Of a stretch of 64,000 bases of DNA, positions 9,044 to 19,729 are shown piece after piece. Source of the DNA: Salvia splendens (lineage: Eukaryota > Streptophyta > Magnoliopsida > Lamiales > Lamiaceae); contig NC_056053.1 of the NCBI RefSeq assembly GCF_004379255.2, positions 22,998,188 through 23,062,187 on the forward strand. The letters run 5' to 3'. The translations under genes were made by a program, and so were the position numbers. Below the pieces are notes generated by a model. It was not told the DNA's origin. It saw nothing but the letters and a program-made list of their open reading frames with translations, and did no database searches. Within the stretch, counting starts at the first letter, position 1. Every line of letters begins with the position of its first letter.

Positions 9044-9779
9044 TAGGGGTGTCGAAACAGGTACCCGCGGATACCCAAACCCGTTTTGCGGGTACCGTAC
9101 CCAAAAACTTCAATATTATACTATCCAATCCCGACCCGTATAGTTATATGGGTACCAAACCTGCAGGCATAATTTGAAATGTGTATTATATTATTAAATG
9201 GTATTATGCTTTTAATTTTCGCTCATCCCCAATGCTAGTCATCTAATACAATAATTTTATGCACATGTTTGTAATTCTAGAATGGATTTTGGGATTGTTG
9301 CTAGTTGCTACACTATGATTTTAGATTTGTATTTTTTTACTTTGTTGTATTTGCATAATTTCCAAGTATTAACTATGCACAAATATGGTGATTTTCCATC
9401 TCTTAAATATAATATAACTACGTATGAAATATAATGCAAATCCAAATTTCAAATAAGCAAATATGATAGAAACATCAAGCATGTCTAAAATTAAATCACC
9501 ATTCAAAAGTTTAATATCAACTGATTATATATAAACTTGAAACTAAATAACTAAAATAAAATATTTTAAAACCCTAACCCTAAAAATAACAGGTATTATC
9601 GAGTTTAACGGGTATACCCGCGCGGGTAGCGGGTATACACATACCCACAAAAATTTAAAACAAACTACCCAATCCCGCCCCGTTTCCCTTTGTCGTCGGG
9701 TAGCGGGTACCCGATACCCGGCGGGTAGCAGGTCGGGTTGAGGGTTTTCAGATACCCGCTACCCGTTTCGACACCCCTA
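9044..9779. mobile_element. hAT-type MITE with CGGGTACCCG-rich ends
   Basis: Terminal inverted repeats begin TAGGGGTGTCGAAAC and the element is flanked by a perfect 8-bp target duplication, ATTTCATC (9036-9043 and 9780-9787). Length is 736 bp. The roughly 100-bp subterminal zones are full of CGGGTA/TACCCG motifs around an AT-rich core, and a CCCTAACCCTAA stretch lies near 9571. An 8-bp duplication and TAGGG-type ends indicate the hAT superfamily. No transposase is encoded. Confidence 0.9.
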
Positions 9780-10529
9780 ATTTCATCTGCGTTTAATGCA
9801 CATCATATTGTGTTGTGTTTTTATAAACAGCAGAGGATCCATTCCCCAAATGGGAGACCTATTTGTTGTGAGCATTAAAATGGACTCAAATACAAACTTC
9901 TAACCATTAATTTCGATCAAAGTCTCCAACTATAATTTCAGACCTATGCTGAATTACGAAAATCAGGCATGTTCATCATGTTAAGCCGAAAAAATGGCCA
10001 ACAGTGAAGTCTAAGCTACTCATTAAGGAATGTTACAGAACAGATGCTGAATATGTTATTTGCATAATTGACAAAGCACACCTTTGAAAGGGGAAGTCCA
10101 GAAAGCGATAATCACTCCGTGGAGCAGTCAGTACAGAGGGTCGACACGATCAGGTTCGCAGACAAACATCCATAGCACAACCAACTTCCAAAGAATGCCT
10201 TATCAGCATTCTTTCTACCTAGTTGAGCTGCAACATGTTGACAGAATAGGTTCATAGATCTTCGGGAGGTGCTTCTGCAGTAAGTTTCGTAATCAAAATC
10301 CTGTAGGTGAAACGGCTGCCATACACAGTGGAATATCGTAAGCGGATATTCCTTCATCATGTTCAAAGAATTCTGCCTTCAACTTAATACGTAGAGATAT
10401 CAGGAGTCTGGCTCGTGACACACCACGAGATCTTTAGTGTGGCAAAGCCTGTGGAGTTGGCAGACACCAATACTAGGACCATTGTGCATGTGCATGTAGT
10501 GGTGTCATGAAAATCTTCACGGGAAGGTT

Positions 10530-11766
10530 TTATCGTTCTTGCGGATGGATCTTTTCAAGAACACGTGCTCTGGTCCTATTTATTGCAGCAAAACATAAAA
10601 ACAAATTGTCCTCGAGATATGCAAGGCGTTCCATAAAGCTTGGGCGGTTTCTCCGGAGCTGTTTCAGAACCTCCTGAATGAGATACTTGTCGATGTCCCT
10701 CTCCAATGCATGATGGATAGAGAACTTGTCGTTTTCAACATCAGCATGCAGATGCGCAACCAGGCGATCAATGGTGTCTAGATCTCTCAGCAATACGTAA
10801 GCACTTCTTGATGCCTCATCAACCTGAACAAGGCTACCCCTTTCTTTCTTGATCATATTGGAAGGGAAAAGAGCGAAACATAAAGGACTTCCCGCAAGGG
10901 CACCTAGAGCATGGGTAGCTATTGCTACGGCTGTCATGGCCACACCAACAGCCGCTGCAATCAAACACAAGGCAGATCCTGCTGAGCAATAGTGTGGGAG
11001 ATGGACCCTTGACCTTGGCTTTACTGGATGATGGTCAAGTTCATGAGTGAGCTGGGAGAAGCGCTGGCGCACATTATCGAAGTTCTGAGAAGCATGAGAG
11101 AGAAAGGGATTTTCAAGACGGTCAAACTGGAGAAAGACATTGTATGCCAAGTTGCACTGGGAATCAGAGAGGGAATATGAGTCGGAATCAAACTCCGGAG
11201 GAAGGTCCTCAAGAAGATGGTGTATAGGAGCATATGCCAAGCGAGCCTGGCTGACTTTCTGGTAGAGAAGGAAGCATAAACGAGAAGTTTGTTCGCTATG
11301 TTCGAAGTACGTAGCAACAAGATCAGTAAGCGGGCTGGGCCTAATAATGGAAAGTGTCTCTTGAACACACTCACGGCTTGGTTGTAGAACTTGCTCCAAC
11401 AACTGATCTCCCTCAATTCCCTCCAAATGTCCGCTAACTACAGTTTGGTCAAAAGAGCTGTCTTGGTCAAATGTTCTGCGAATCTCACCATAAGAACTTG
11501 TTTGGACTGCAATAGTATATTCTCGAGTGAGGTCAATATGACCGGTTTGAGCACTTGACGTTGGGGTATTCTCAACCGAATCACCTGAGTTATGATTTAT
11601 GCAGTCAGATGATATAATATGACTGAACAGTTCCTGTGTATTTGAAGCTTTAACTTTACTGATGAATAGGATTCGGTTACAGTTATGGAACTTTACCTTG
11701 TGTAGCAGGGGAAGAAAAATAACTGGTTGTTGATGGCGGTGGCAGTGTCTTCAAACAAGATAGCAT
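10530..11766 (-). CDS. UPF0496 family protein (At3g19330-like), two exons
   Basis: Exon 1 is 11766-11697 and exon 2 is 11584-10530, joined across a 112-bp GT-AG intron (11585-11696). This gives 374 residues. Exon 1 encodes a Ser/Pro/Thr-rich start. Exon 2 carries the UPF0496 body: helical segments, then a hydrophobic Ala/Val-rich stretch at about residues 224-256 that probably spans or inserts into a membrane, followed by a C-terminal helical region. The family is plant-specific and its biochemical role is unknown. The ATG at 11766 was chosen because the frame is open into exon 2 and fits the splice phase. The 3' flank to about 10100 holds no convincing coding exon and is probably 3' UTR. Confidence 0.88.
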
Positions 11767-12872
11767 TGAAACCTGCTAAATGATATGGAATGACCAGCAT
11801 ATCCAAAATCATATCGTAATAAAACATTCTCGTTCAGAGACCATGAGAAAGTCTATTGTAGCCTCCATCTGAAAAGAAAAAGACTTCCAAATTCCAAGTA
11901 AAGAAACTGGAAAAGGCAAACTGATACTCCAAGGGAAACTCAAACTAATCATTATGTACTTTCCTTCCTCTGAATGATTTTTGAATATAAAGAGAGAAAA
12001 GCATTCGATATAAATGGCTCACATTTCAGGTAATTCCCAATCATGTCTTTTAAACAAAGAATATAAGAAAATGTTCCAGAGGAGCTTTCTCAAAACCATA
12101 TTGCACAAAATGGTACGAATCTAGATATTTCTTTTATAAACCTAATGCCACCATCCTAGACAATCTCTCAGGTGAAATGCACATTTTAAATGTTGATCCT
12201 TCTTGATGACATCTCTTTTAATCACGATTTGCACTAATCAAAAGCAGTAAAGTTAAAAGCTTTTCTAGTGTCCTTTATCCAGTGCACAATCTGTTCCTAA
12301 TCAACTAGATTAGACTCTTTCTCCAAATTCCTTAGCAGATGATGCCAAGTGATCTGCGCAATCTACTCACTAATTGTTGAGTAATGCAGTAGTGAAATCC
12401 CAAAGGGGGCATTTACTACTGCAGATTATCTTGGATGGATAAAAATACTAGTATATAACCTAATGTATTGTTTACAATGATAGATTGGGAGTTTGGTATC
12501 CCAACCCTTGACAATTTATATAATTTGAGCTAATTTGCTGATCCATATCCCATTACAAAGGGCAGTATAGAAGAAATCATAGAGATGAGGATAAAAATAC
12601 TCAGTCATCTATCAAAGACCCTCTAAATGTTTCTAACAAGGCATCAAATCTTCTCATTTCATAGTTCCACAATCTAGAGAAAACTATCCAAACAAAATCC
12701 AAACAGTTTTTGAACAATCCAAATGGAAACAGAAAGCAATCAAATCACTAGCTCAAACAGCAATCGGCTACTTATCCAAATCCAGACAGTTTAATTTACA
12801 GCGGAATTGTGAAATTAAAAGAGTAGTCGTGAATGAAACGGGAAAATTACCAAAAAGAGCAGAATTTAGGGC
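11767..12872. other. Upstream region of the UPF0496 gene, no gene seen
   Basis: AT-rich DNA lies between the UPF0496 start and the stop of the next minus-strand gene. It probably holds promoter and 5' UTR. I see no extra coding exon. Confidence 0.5.
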
Positions 12873-13052
12873 TTAATCTTCGAAGAGTTTTTTGAGACGG
12901 GCTCTGACGTATTCGTTGCGGGCTTGAACTCTGGCCTGCTGAGGAGCGATATTGGAGAATGAGAGATGGGCTCCGATGGCGATGCAGGTGGCGCCGGTGA
13001 GCAAGCCGAAGGCGACGAGGGCTAGCTGCTTCGGATTCGAAAATGGCAACAT
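12873..13052 (-). CDS. Small single-exon membrane protein, unknown function
   Basis: The first ATG in the frame is at 13052 and gives 59 residues. The frame is open a little further upstream, but only without an ATG and up to an in-frame TAA. The protein begins with an M-L-P-F-S-N-P-K segment. A Leu/Ala/Gly-rich hydrophobic stretch from about residue 10 to 33 probably forms one membrane segment. The C-terminal tail is basic and contains repeated A-R-V/x-x-A-R and ends K-K-L-F-E-D. A TATAAAAT box lies 76-83 bp upstream (13128-13135). It looks like a conserved small plant membrane protein, but I cannot name it. It faces RPS17 copy 1 head to head. Confidence 0.65.
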   Translation of the reverse strand: MLPFSNPKQLALVAFGLLTGATCIAIGAHLSFSNIAPQQARVQARNEYVRARLKKLFED

Positions 13053-13127
13053 TACAATCACGGCTTCCGCAATTATTAGATGGCGATTTGCAGCGATTTT
13101 GACTTCCAACTTCAAAGGGAGTGGAGG

Positions 13128-13297
13128 ATTTTATACGTTAGTGAATCATGAGTTTCGATACAGAAAGTTGGGCTTCGAGCCCTTTAATCTACAGGTAAAA
13201 TAAGTTGGGCCAATCGCATTGATTTAAAAGGGCTAAAAAGCCCACCAACACTAAATCCCTAACTCTTAACTATATCGACATATATAATATGTAAAGC
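13128..13297. promoter_or_regulatory. Shared promoter of the small membrane gene and RPS17 copy 1
   Basis: This block lies between the divergent genes. It carries TATAAAAT on the minus strand (13128-13135) and TATATAA on the plus strand (13281-13287). Site II-type motifs (TGGGCT, TGGGCC, AGCCCA) lie near 13167, 13204 and 13240; they are common in ribosomal-protein promoters. The block from about 13164 aligns with the DNA just upstream of RPS17 copy 2 (about 16636-16775), so the promoter was part of the duplication. Confidence 0.65.
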
Positions 13298-14029
13298 TAG
13301 GGATGTCAATCGGGCCAGCCCACCGGGTTTCGGGCCAACCCTATTCGGGTTGCGGGTCAATCGGGTGCGGGCTAATCGGGTCGTGATTTTTGCGGGTTAT
13401 AAAAGTTCAACCCTAACCCTAAAAGCTCGGGTTTCGGGCTAGCCCATCGGGTTAATCGGGTTGCTACCGATAAAATTAACATGCGGTCAATCCAATAAAT
13501 GATAGTGAAAATTAGTTATATTTATCAAATGTAAAATATTTAATTATGATAAATTTGAGATATATGCTTAAACTCAAACATAAACATGATCAAATACTAA
13601 TATTTGAGATTTATGCAAAATAAAACATACACATCAAGAAATTTTAAAGCATGTTTCGAAATTTAAATATATTTTTTAGTGAATTTGAAGTTTGTAATTC
13701 ATTTATCTATTATTATATTAATAAAAACTTAATATATAATTTATGTATTTAATATATAAAATGGAAAGTTATTTTTTTAGTAATCTATATTATAAAATAA
13801 CCAATGAAGTGTCGAATTAGAGTCAAACAAATAGAACAATAGAAATTTTATCGGGTTTTCGGGCCAGCCCATCGGGTTTTCGGGTCTGGCCCTAACGGGT
13901 TGCGGGTTAATCGGGTGCGGGCTAATCGGGCTGTAATTTTATCGGGCTGAAAATTTTCAGCCCTAACCCTATAAATTTGGCGGGCTATTCGGGCCAACCC
14001 ACGGGTTGTGGGCTAAATTGACATCCCTA
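13298..14029. mobile_element. hAT-type MITE inserted in the RPS17 copy 1 leader
   Basis: Terminal inverted repeats start TAGGGATGTCAAT, with a perfect 8-bp target duplication TGTAAAGC (13290-13297 and 14030-14037). Length is 732 bp. Subterminal zones are dense in CGGGCC, CGGGTT and AATCGGG motifs around an AT-rich core, and CCCTAACCCTA occurs at both sides. It lies 11 bp after the plus-strand TATA box and 89 bp before the RPS17 ATG. The equivalent position in RPS17 copy 2 is empty. Confidence 0.92.
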
Positions 14030-14056
14030 TGTAAAGCATCCCAAATTCCCAATCCC

Positions 14057-14065
14057 AAACCCTAA
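14057..14065 (+). promoter_or_regulatory. telo-box AAACCCTAA upstream of RPS17 copy 1
   Basis: AAACCCTAA lies 54-62 bp before the ATG. telo-boxes are frequent in plant ribosomal-protein promoters and leaders. This one is on the gene side of the inserted MITE. Confidence 0.6.
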
Positions 14066-14118
14066 ATCGCTCCAATCTCTCACCTTTCTCCGCCGCGAAA
14101 AGCTCAGCCGCTGCTGCG

Positions 14119-14553
14119 ATGGGACGCGTGCGAACCAAGACCGTGAAGAAGTCCTCTCGGCAAGTGATCGAGAGGTACTACGCGAAGATGACGCTGGATT
14201 TCCACACGAACAAGAAAATTCTGGAGGAGGTCGCAATCATCCCGTCGAAGCGCCTCCGCAACAAGATCGCCGGGTTCTCTACCCACCTGATGAAGCGCAT
14301 CCAGAAAGGACCTGTCCGCGGCATCTCTCTGAAGCTCCAGGAGGAGGAGCGCGAGCGGCGCATGGATTTCGTCCCCGACGAGTCCGCGATTAAGACCGAC
14401 CGCATCGAGGTCGACCAGGAGACCGTCGATCTGCTCGAGTCGCTCGGGATGAAGGATCTGCCGGGCGTTGTCCTCAGAGAGGACGATGGAGCCATTGGAG
14501 GCGCGGCGCAAGTGAGCTACGGCCGTGGAGGAGGCGGCGCCAGGAGATACTGA
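14119..14553 (+). CDS. RPS17: 40S ribosomal protein S17 (eS17), copy 1
   Basis: An intronless 144-residue ORF encodes the full-length eukaryotic S17 (eS17), with the conserved start [11 protein letters not shown], the R-L-R-N-K-I-A-G-F region and a basic Arg/Tyr tail. It is a structural protein of the small ribosomal subunit. The C-terminal tail (Gly-rich, ends A-R-R-Y) is three residues longer than in copy 2. The coding sequence is GC-richer than its surroundings. A 732-bp MITE separates it from its TATA box, so its transcription start may have moved. The copy looks intact, with no internal stop. Confidence 0.97.
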   Translation: MGRVRTKTVKKSSRQVIERYYAKMTLDFHTNKKILEEVAIIPSKRLRNKIAGFSTHLMKRIQKGPVRGISLKLQEEERERRMDFVPDESAIKTDRIEVDQETVDLLESLGMKDLPGVVLREDDGAIGGAAQVSYGRGGGGARRY

Positions 14554-16635
14554 ACTGAAAAAGGTGTGTAGAGGTTTTTGTAGGTAAATGTTTTTCGACG
14601 TTTGGATTTTGTTTTGAATTGACGTATTGTAACTTTTTGAGATTTTGAGATGAAATTAAACCCTTCCCATTGTTCTTAAATTTTATACTTCCTGGATTGA
14701 ATATCATCAAATTTATTTCATTCCTTTCCGAGCAACGATATAATGCCCTAGTCATTAATTTAAGTATAATCATATTTTTTGCAAATTCTAATGGTTGAAA
14801 TTCTATAAATATTGGAGAATTGTTGTATTCTTTTGAATCATAAAAATTGTTATGGTTATAGAAAACTTAGTTTCACATAAGCCAACTTCGCCAAGTGAAT
14901 TTATTGTGAATGCAATGTGCCTCGTAGCTCTTGAATCAGCAACCTCAAATTAGGCTCAATAGCTCAACAACAATTTCTTTACAACATCTTTATGTATAGG
15001 GCGTTTATTGATCGATTGAGTAACACCTTGGACATCCAAGAAATCATATGTTGTTGAATACTAGTAGTAGTAGTAGTATTTGCATAATTGACATACACCT
15101 GTATCTAATCCCAATATCGCAAATCATGATTTTTCTTCAATGAATCGTATAATACCGAACAAATGCAATTTGATTGAAGAAATTCGATATTTCCTTTGTC
15201 CAAATCAAGTGATTGATATCTATTTTTAACTAAAAAAAGTCTCTCTAATACTCTCATATTTTACTCATTTTTTTATATATACTACTCTCTCTATTTAATT
15301 TAATAAATATTTAAATTTTGTGCTGAAAAGAAATCAAGGAGGGAGTACTCCGTGAACTTTGAAAAATATCATTTGAGAGGTCCGTTAATATCATTCGAAG
15401 TACTTTTTTACTATTTTCAAGTTTTTATGGACAAAAATACCTCAGTACCTCGAAGGCTACATATTTTAAATATAAGAATGTGATACGTTTACTAAAACTA
15501 TATACCTATTTTTGTCCATAAAAGCTTGGAAATAGTAAAAAACATACATATTAATCATAGTTTAGTTGATGGACCTCAAATAATATTTTCAAATAATATT
15601 TTCAAAGTTCATGGACCTAAAATGATACTTTGACAAAGTTCGTGGATTAAAAAAAATGTTCTCTCAAAAACTAAATCACTAGTATAATTATCATAACAAT
15701 TATCCAAGATTATTCAAAATTAATTGTCACGAAATCAGTGTCATGTTCCTCGTAATGACCTTATCAATACTTTTTTTTTCTCTATTAAGATTTGTAATAG
15801 TACTTCTTAAATATATATCTACTTCCTTATGAAACTCATGTAGAAATTTGTTTAAATAATTGAAATTTACATTTTAACTTTTTTTCTAATTAATGCTATA
15901 TCATAAAATTAAAATTTGCTTAATCCATCAAATAAAACAAACACCATATATGATGAAACCTCTTTCATCAAGATTTAAAACCATTCATGCGTGTTCAAAA
16001 TCATTGACTATTTGAGTTACATATCATTCCATCAACCACCGATATTGTATTATATGTTCAATTTTGATTCTAACACATAGTTTAAAAAATATACTCCAAA
16101 TTTGTCACATTTTCATTTTCATTTGTCCCACAAAATTTATCACATTTTACTTTTTAACATTTTTAGCAGTGGACTTCACGTTCCACTAACTCATTACCAC
16201 TCACATTTTGTTATAAAACTACTACTAATATTCAAAAGTAGAACACATTTTTATTATTTTTTCAACTCAATTTCCATTACATTTCTTAAAATTCATGCTC
16301 GGTTAAATGTAACAAAATTTAAGAATGGGGTGTGTAAATAAAAGTGAAAAAAAATAGTGAAATATAGGTCATATTCAAGTGCTCTACCAAGTCCTTCAGA
16401 TATGGAGTAATTTTATTTGGCTATTTTGGTCCATCAACCAATATTAGTCTTATTTTTCCATTTTTGCATGTATGATGCTAAAACTAGTCCATTTTTATAT
16501 GTGGGAAATTTTTTGAACTTATTACACTACTAGTTACGTGGATATTATTATCCGCTAACACTATTTCAACTTTATGATGGATCGGTATGGAATACATTAA
16601 CAGTTTGCATAGTTAAAATTTTCATTCAATACCCT
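14554..16635. other. Intergenic DNA between the two RPS17 copies, with a foldback repeat
   Basis: AT-rich and without a coding gene. It contains a foldback repeat (listed separately) and degraded Stowaway-like sequence near 15280-15355 and 16100-16340. Confidence 0.6.
15351..15645. repeat. Foldback (long inverted repeat) element
   Basis: The left arm (from about 15354, 'GAACTTTGAAAAATATCATT' and 'TTTTATGGACAAAAATAC') pairs with the right arm ('TATTTTTGTCCATAAAAG' and 'AATATTTTCAAAGTTCATGG'). The arms are imperfect. A further partial copy of the terminal motif follows at about 15620-15645. It could form a long hairpin RNA if transcribed. Confidence 0.6.
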
Positions 16636-16863
16636 TCTAAGTTGGGCTTCGACTCTAATAATCTACTACTATATGTGGATACGAGTTTCGCTAGCTTTAA
16701 TAAATTGGGCCAATTGCATAATTTAAATGGGCTAAAGCCCACCAAAGTAAAACCCTACCTCTCCCATTATAATGCATCTCAAACTCGTCTCTCACCAAGT
16801 GTCTCATCTCCTTCCACCGCCGCAAAAAATCAGCCACTCCGCCGCCGCCAGCACCACGAAAAC
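16636..16863 (+). promoter_or_regulatory. Promoter and leader of RPS17 copy 2
   Basis: It holds TGGGCT, TGGGCC and TGGGCTAAAGCCCA site II-type motifs at about 16640-16745, an AAACCCTA half telo-box near 16750 and a TATAAT box at 16768-16773, 91 bp before the ATG. It matches the copy 1 promoter but has no MITE, so it shows the uninterrupted arrangement. Confidence 0.65.
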
Positions 16864-17289
16864 ATGGGGCGCGTAAGGACAAAGACAGTGAAGAAGTCCT
16901 CTCGTCAAGTAATTGAGAGGTATTACGCGAAGATGACGCTGGATTTCCACACCAACAAAAAAATCCTGGAGGAGGTCGCGATCATCCCGTCGAAGCGCCT
17001 CCGCAACAAGATCGCCGGCTTCTCCACTCATTTGATGAAGCGCATCCAGAAAGGACCTGTCCGCGGCATCTCGTTGAAGCTCCAGGAGGAAGAGCGCGAG
17101 CGCCGCATGGATTTCGTCCCCGACGAGTCCGCGATTAAGACCGACCGCATCGAGGTCGACCAGGAGACCGTAGATCTGCTCGAATCCCTCGGGATGAAGG
17201 ATCTGCCCGGCGTTGTTCTCAGAGAGGAAGATGGAGCGATCGGAGGCGCGCCTCAGGTCAGCTACGGCCGCGGTCCCAGGCGATACTGA
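16864..17289 (+). CDS. RPS17: 40S ribosomal protein S17 (eS17), copy 2
   Basis: An intronless ORF of 141 residues, nearly identical to copy 1 across the first 130 residues; differences cluster in the C-terminal tail (a Glu for Asp, and a shorter Gly/Arg tail ending G-P-R-R-Y). The frame is open further upstream from 16642, but the conserved M-G-R-V-R-T start at 16864 and the TATA box at 16768 show that the upstream part is leader. It lies 2.3 kb after copy 1 in the same direction with a matching promoter and partly matching 3' flank, so this is a tandem gene duplication. Both copies appear intact. Confidence 0.97.
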   Translation: MGRVRTKTVKKSSRQVIERYYAKMTLDFHTNKKILEEVAIIPSKRLRNKIAGFSTHLMKRIQKGPVRGISLKLQEEERERRMDFVPDESAIKTDRIEVDQETVDLLESLGMKDLPGVVLREEDGAIGGAPQVSYGRGPRRY

Positions 17290-17504
17290 AAAGGTTTATA
17301 AGGTTAACTTTATAATTCAAATGTTTTTCGTCGCCTCTTTCATTGTTTTTCATGGATAATGTCGAACGGTGTTCTATTTTGCTTTTGAATTTTTGGATTT
17401 TGTTGTGAAATTAATCCTTTAGTCAATATTATTGACTACTAGTTGCATTGTGATATGGTTGCTGTGTGTCATGTGTTATTTATGATAACAGTTCAATAAC
17501 ATTA

Positions 17505-17981
17505 TGATACAGACCTAACAGGAGAACTCATCCCAAAAGACTAGCATGTTCATTTAGTCTATATACCCCACATCAGTTGTTCTCACAACCGATATGGAAA
17601 TTGAGTCCGTAACATTCGACCCTCCTTTAAGGGCCAACGTCTTCGTTGGTCACGGCCACGTTGGTCACAGCTGGTTCTTTGCCGGGCCACCACTCCGAGT
17701 TCTTGTTGGTCACGGCCACGTTGGTCACGGCGGATTCTTTGCCCGGCCACCACTCCGTGGGTCACCACTCCGAGCGTCCCCAAACGCACTCGTTGGTCAC
17801 GGCGAGTTCGTTGCCCGGCCACCACTCCGAGCCGTTTGGGTTCTCAATGAAAGCACCAATTGATACAGACCAAACAGGAGAACTCATCCTAAAAGACTCT
17901 CCTATTAGGAGAGAGCCCATTTAGTCTATATACCCCACATCAGTTGTTCTCACAACCGATGTGGGAATTAAGTCCGTAACA
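17505..17981 (-). mobile_element. TRIM-like miniature LTR retrotransposon (477 bp)
   Basis: Two direct repeats begin TGATACAGACC and end CCGTAACA: 17505-17614 (110 bp) and 17861-17981 (121 bp, with an extra TCTCCTATTAGGAGAGAGC block). On the minus strand, TGGTGCTTTCATTGAGAA follows the right repeat as a likely primer-binding site, and AAAGGAGGG precedes the left repeat as a polypurine tract. The 246-bp inside is GC-rich and made of repeats containing TTGGTCACGGCCACG and GGCCACCACTCCGAG; it encodes no retroviral protein. Flanking 5-mers (CATTA and CAGTC) do not match, so no clear target duplication is seen. Confidence 0.75.
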
Positions 17982-18759
17982 CAGTCGATGCAAATTACAG
18001 ATTGTGACAACATATAGATTTTGATGTGATTCAGAGGAAATTGTCATACGTTCACTCCGGTAAGGATCACCTAATCCTTTTCCTAATACATTTCCTACTG
18101 CGTTCCCGATATAGTAACACCAGATAATTAACTAACTTGGATCCCTTGCTTCTGGGTGCAAGGAACCTAGCTTCCTTCCCGTATAGAAAACCGACAATAA
18201 CATAACATTTTCTTGCCTATAGAAAACGAACACTTTATGACTTTGTTGTGTTATACTTCCAACACTTAAAACTCCTCCTTGAATAAAAACTTAAAGAGGT
18301 AAGAATTGAGTGTTGTTCCATTTATGTCAACAAACTATTATAACGAAGAATAATGCTAACGTTTGATTTGCTCGATTTAAAGTAATGATGTTTACATAGT
18401 GGTGTTATATTTAAGAAAATATGTGTAAATTGAAGTAGGTCGAGCTTGAAGACCATTTGAACGCAGGTTTCATTTGATTTTTGTGTAGGTAGGCTAGAGT
18501 AGGGTGCTTGTGAGTTTGAGTTGTTTGATTGCTTTTTTTTTTAATAGTAAATAATTTCTGTTCAACAATTGTTTGATTGCTTTAGATGTTTCAGTATTCT
18601 TCAAAAGTTGATGTCTTTCTGGTCTCGATCTAAAATAGCGTTATTGGAGGAGCATCAATCAGACCTCGCACATGGCATTAATATTCTGTCGTTGGAATTT
18701 TATAGGTGGCTGTCACGAGATTTCTGCAACATCATCTTTTGATCTGTATGAAAAATCCC

Positions 18760-19397
18760 GAGCATCTCCAATGGTTCTGGACATGCAATAGCCCTCTCAT
18801 AGCCTTCCCACTGCCACATCATTTGCACTAAAATCCTCATGTTACATCATCTGGATATGCAATAGCCCTCCCATAGCTTATCCATATCACTAATAACAAT
18901 TATATAATTTAATTTACAAGCCTATCCACATCACTAATAACGATTATATAATTTAATTTACAATCGTAGCAACATACGGAATTTAATTTACGAGATAAAT
19001 ATAGGAAAATTGAATAATAATATTAAAATTTATAAAAAGTATAATAATTTATAAAAAAGTACAATAATTTATAAAAAATACAAAAATTAAAAAGTACAAA
19101 AAATAATACATAAAAAATAAGATAGAGAGAGTATTCGTTAATACAAGTGAAGCGAATGAAAATGACGTCCAAATCGCGTATATACAGTGTTTCGAAAAAA
19201 TTTAAAAAAAAATAAAATTTTGACACCGATTCGGGGCCTACAATAGCGCTGTGAGAGTCGGCGTCAGTCCAAGAATCGGCGTAGGTGCACCGATTTTGAC
19301 GCCGGTTTCGCTGACGTCGGCTGCAATGGTTCGGCGTCAGCACCGGCGTACGCAAAAAATCGGCGTGTCTACGCTGACGCCGCCATTGGAGATGCAC
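18760..19397. mobile_element. Probable Harbinger-type MITE (GAGCATCTCCAATGG ends)
   Basis: GAGCATCTCCAATGG at 18760 is matched in reverse by CCATTGGAGATGCAC at 19383-19397. Such ends are typical of plant PIF/Harbinger MITEs. No matching 3-bp duplication is visible (CCC left, TTA right), so the left end may be eroded. Inside, a 'CACATCACTAATAACAATTA' block is tandemly duplicated at about 18885-18965, and the right part is rich in CGGCGTCAG motifs. Confidence 0.5.
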
Positions 19398-19729
19398 TTA
19401 TAGCCGTCAATGTTAACTATGTTGATGCTATCTCTACCTTCGGAGTTTGGAAGTCAATGTGTGCAAAGACGAAGCAACACACCTTTATCAAATTTCAAAC
19501 ATTTTCTTTCTCTTTTGAAGGATAATATAATCCAACATATTACACTATCATTTTTATTTGATAATAAAGCTGCATCCTTCAAAAGGTTTGCTAACCAAAA
19601 GGTATCATACGAATAGGCTTTACCTAAGAATAAATATATGTGCACACATAAAAGCATAACCATGTGAAGGTATATTACATTTTCTAACCAAAAGGTATCA
19701 TACAATTAGGCCAACCAACCCCAAGAGAC

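Noticed and set aside
8896..9177. Plus-strand ORF of 93 codons
   Set aside because: It runs from intergenic DNA into the left end of the 9044 MITE, so it is accidental.
10112..10366. Minus-strand ORF after the UPF0496 gene
   Set aside because: No domain and no matching splice phase; probably 3' UTR.
17594..17924. Two plus-strand ORFs rich in Gly-His or Leu-Val-Thr repeats
   Set aside because: They translate the repeated interior of the TRIM-like element.
17505..17981. CRISPR-like direct repeats
   Set aside because: Only two long LTR-like repeats plus irregular internal blocks in plant nuclear DNA; not an array.
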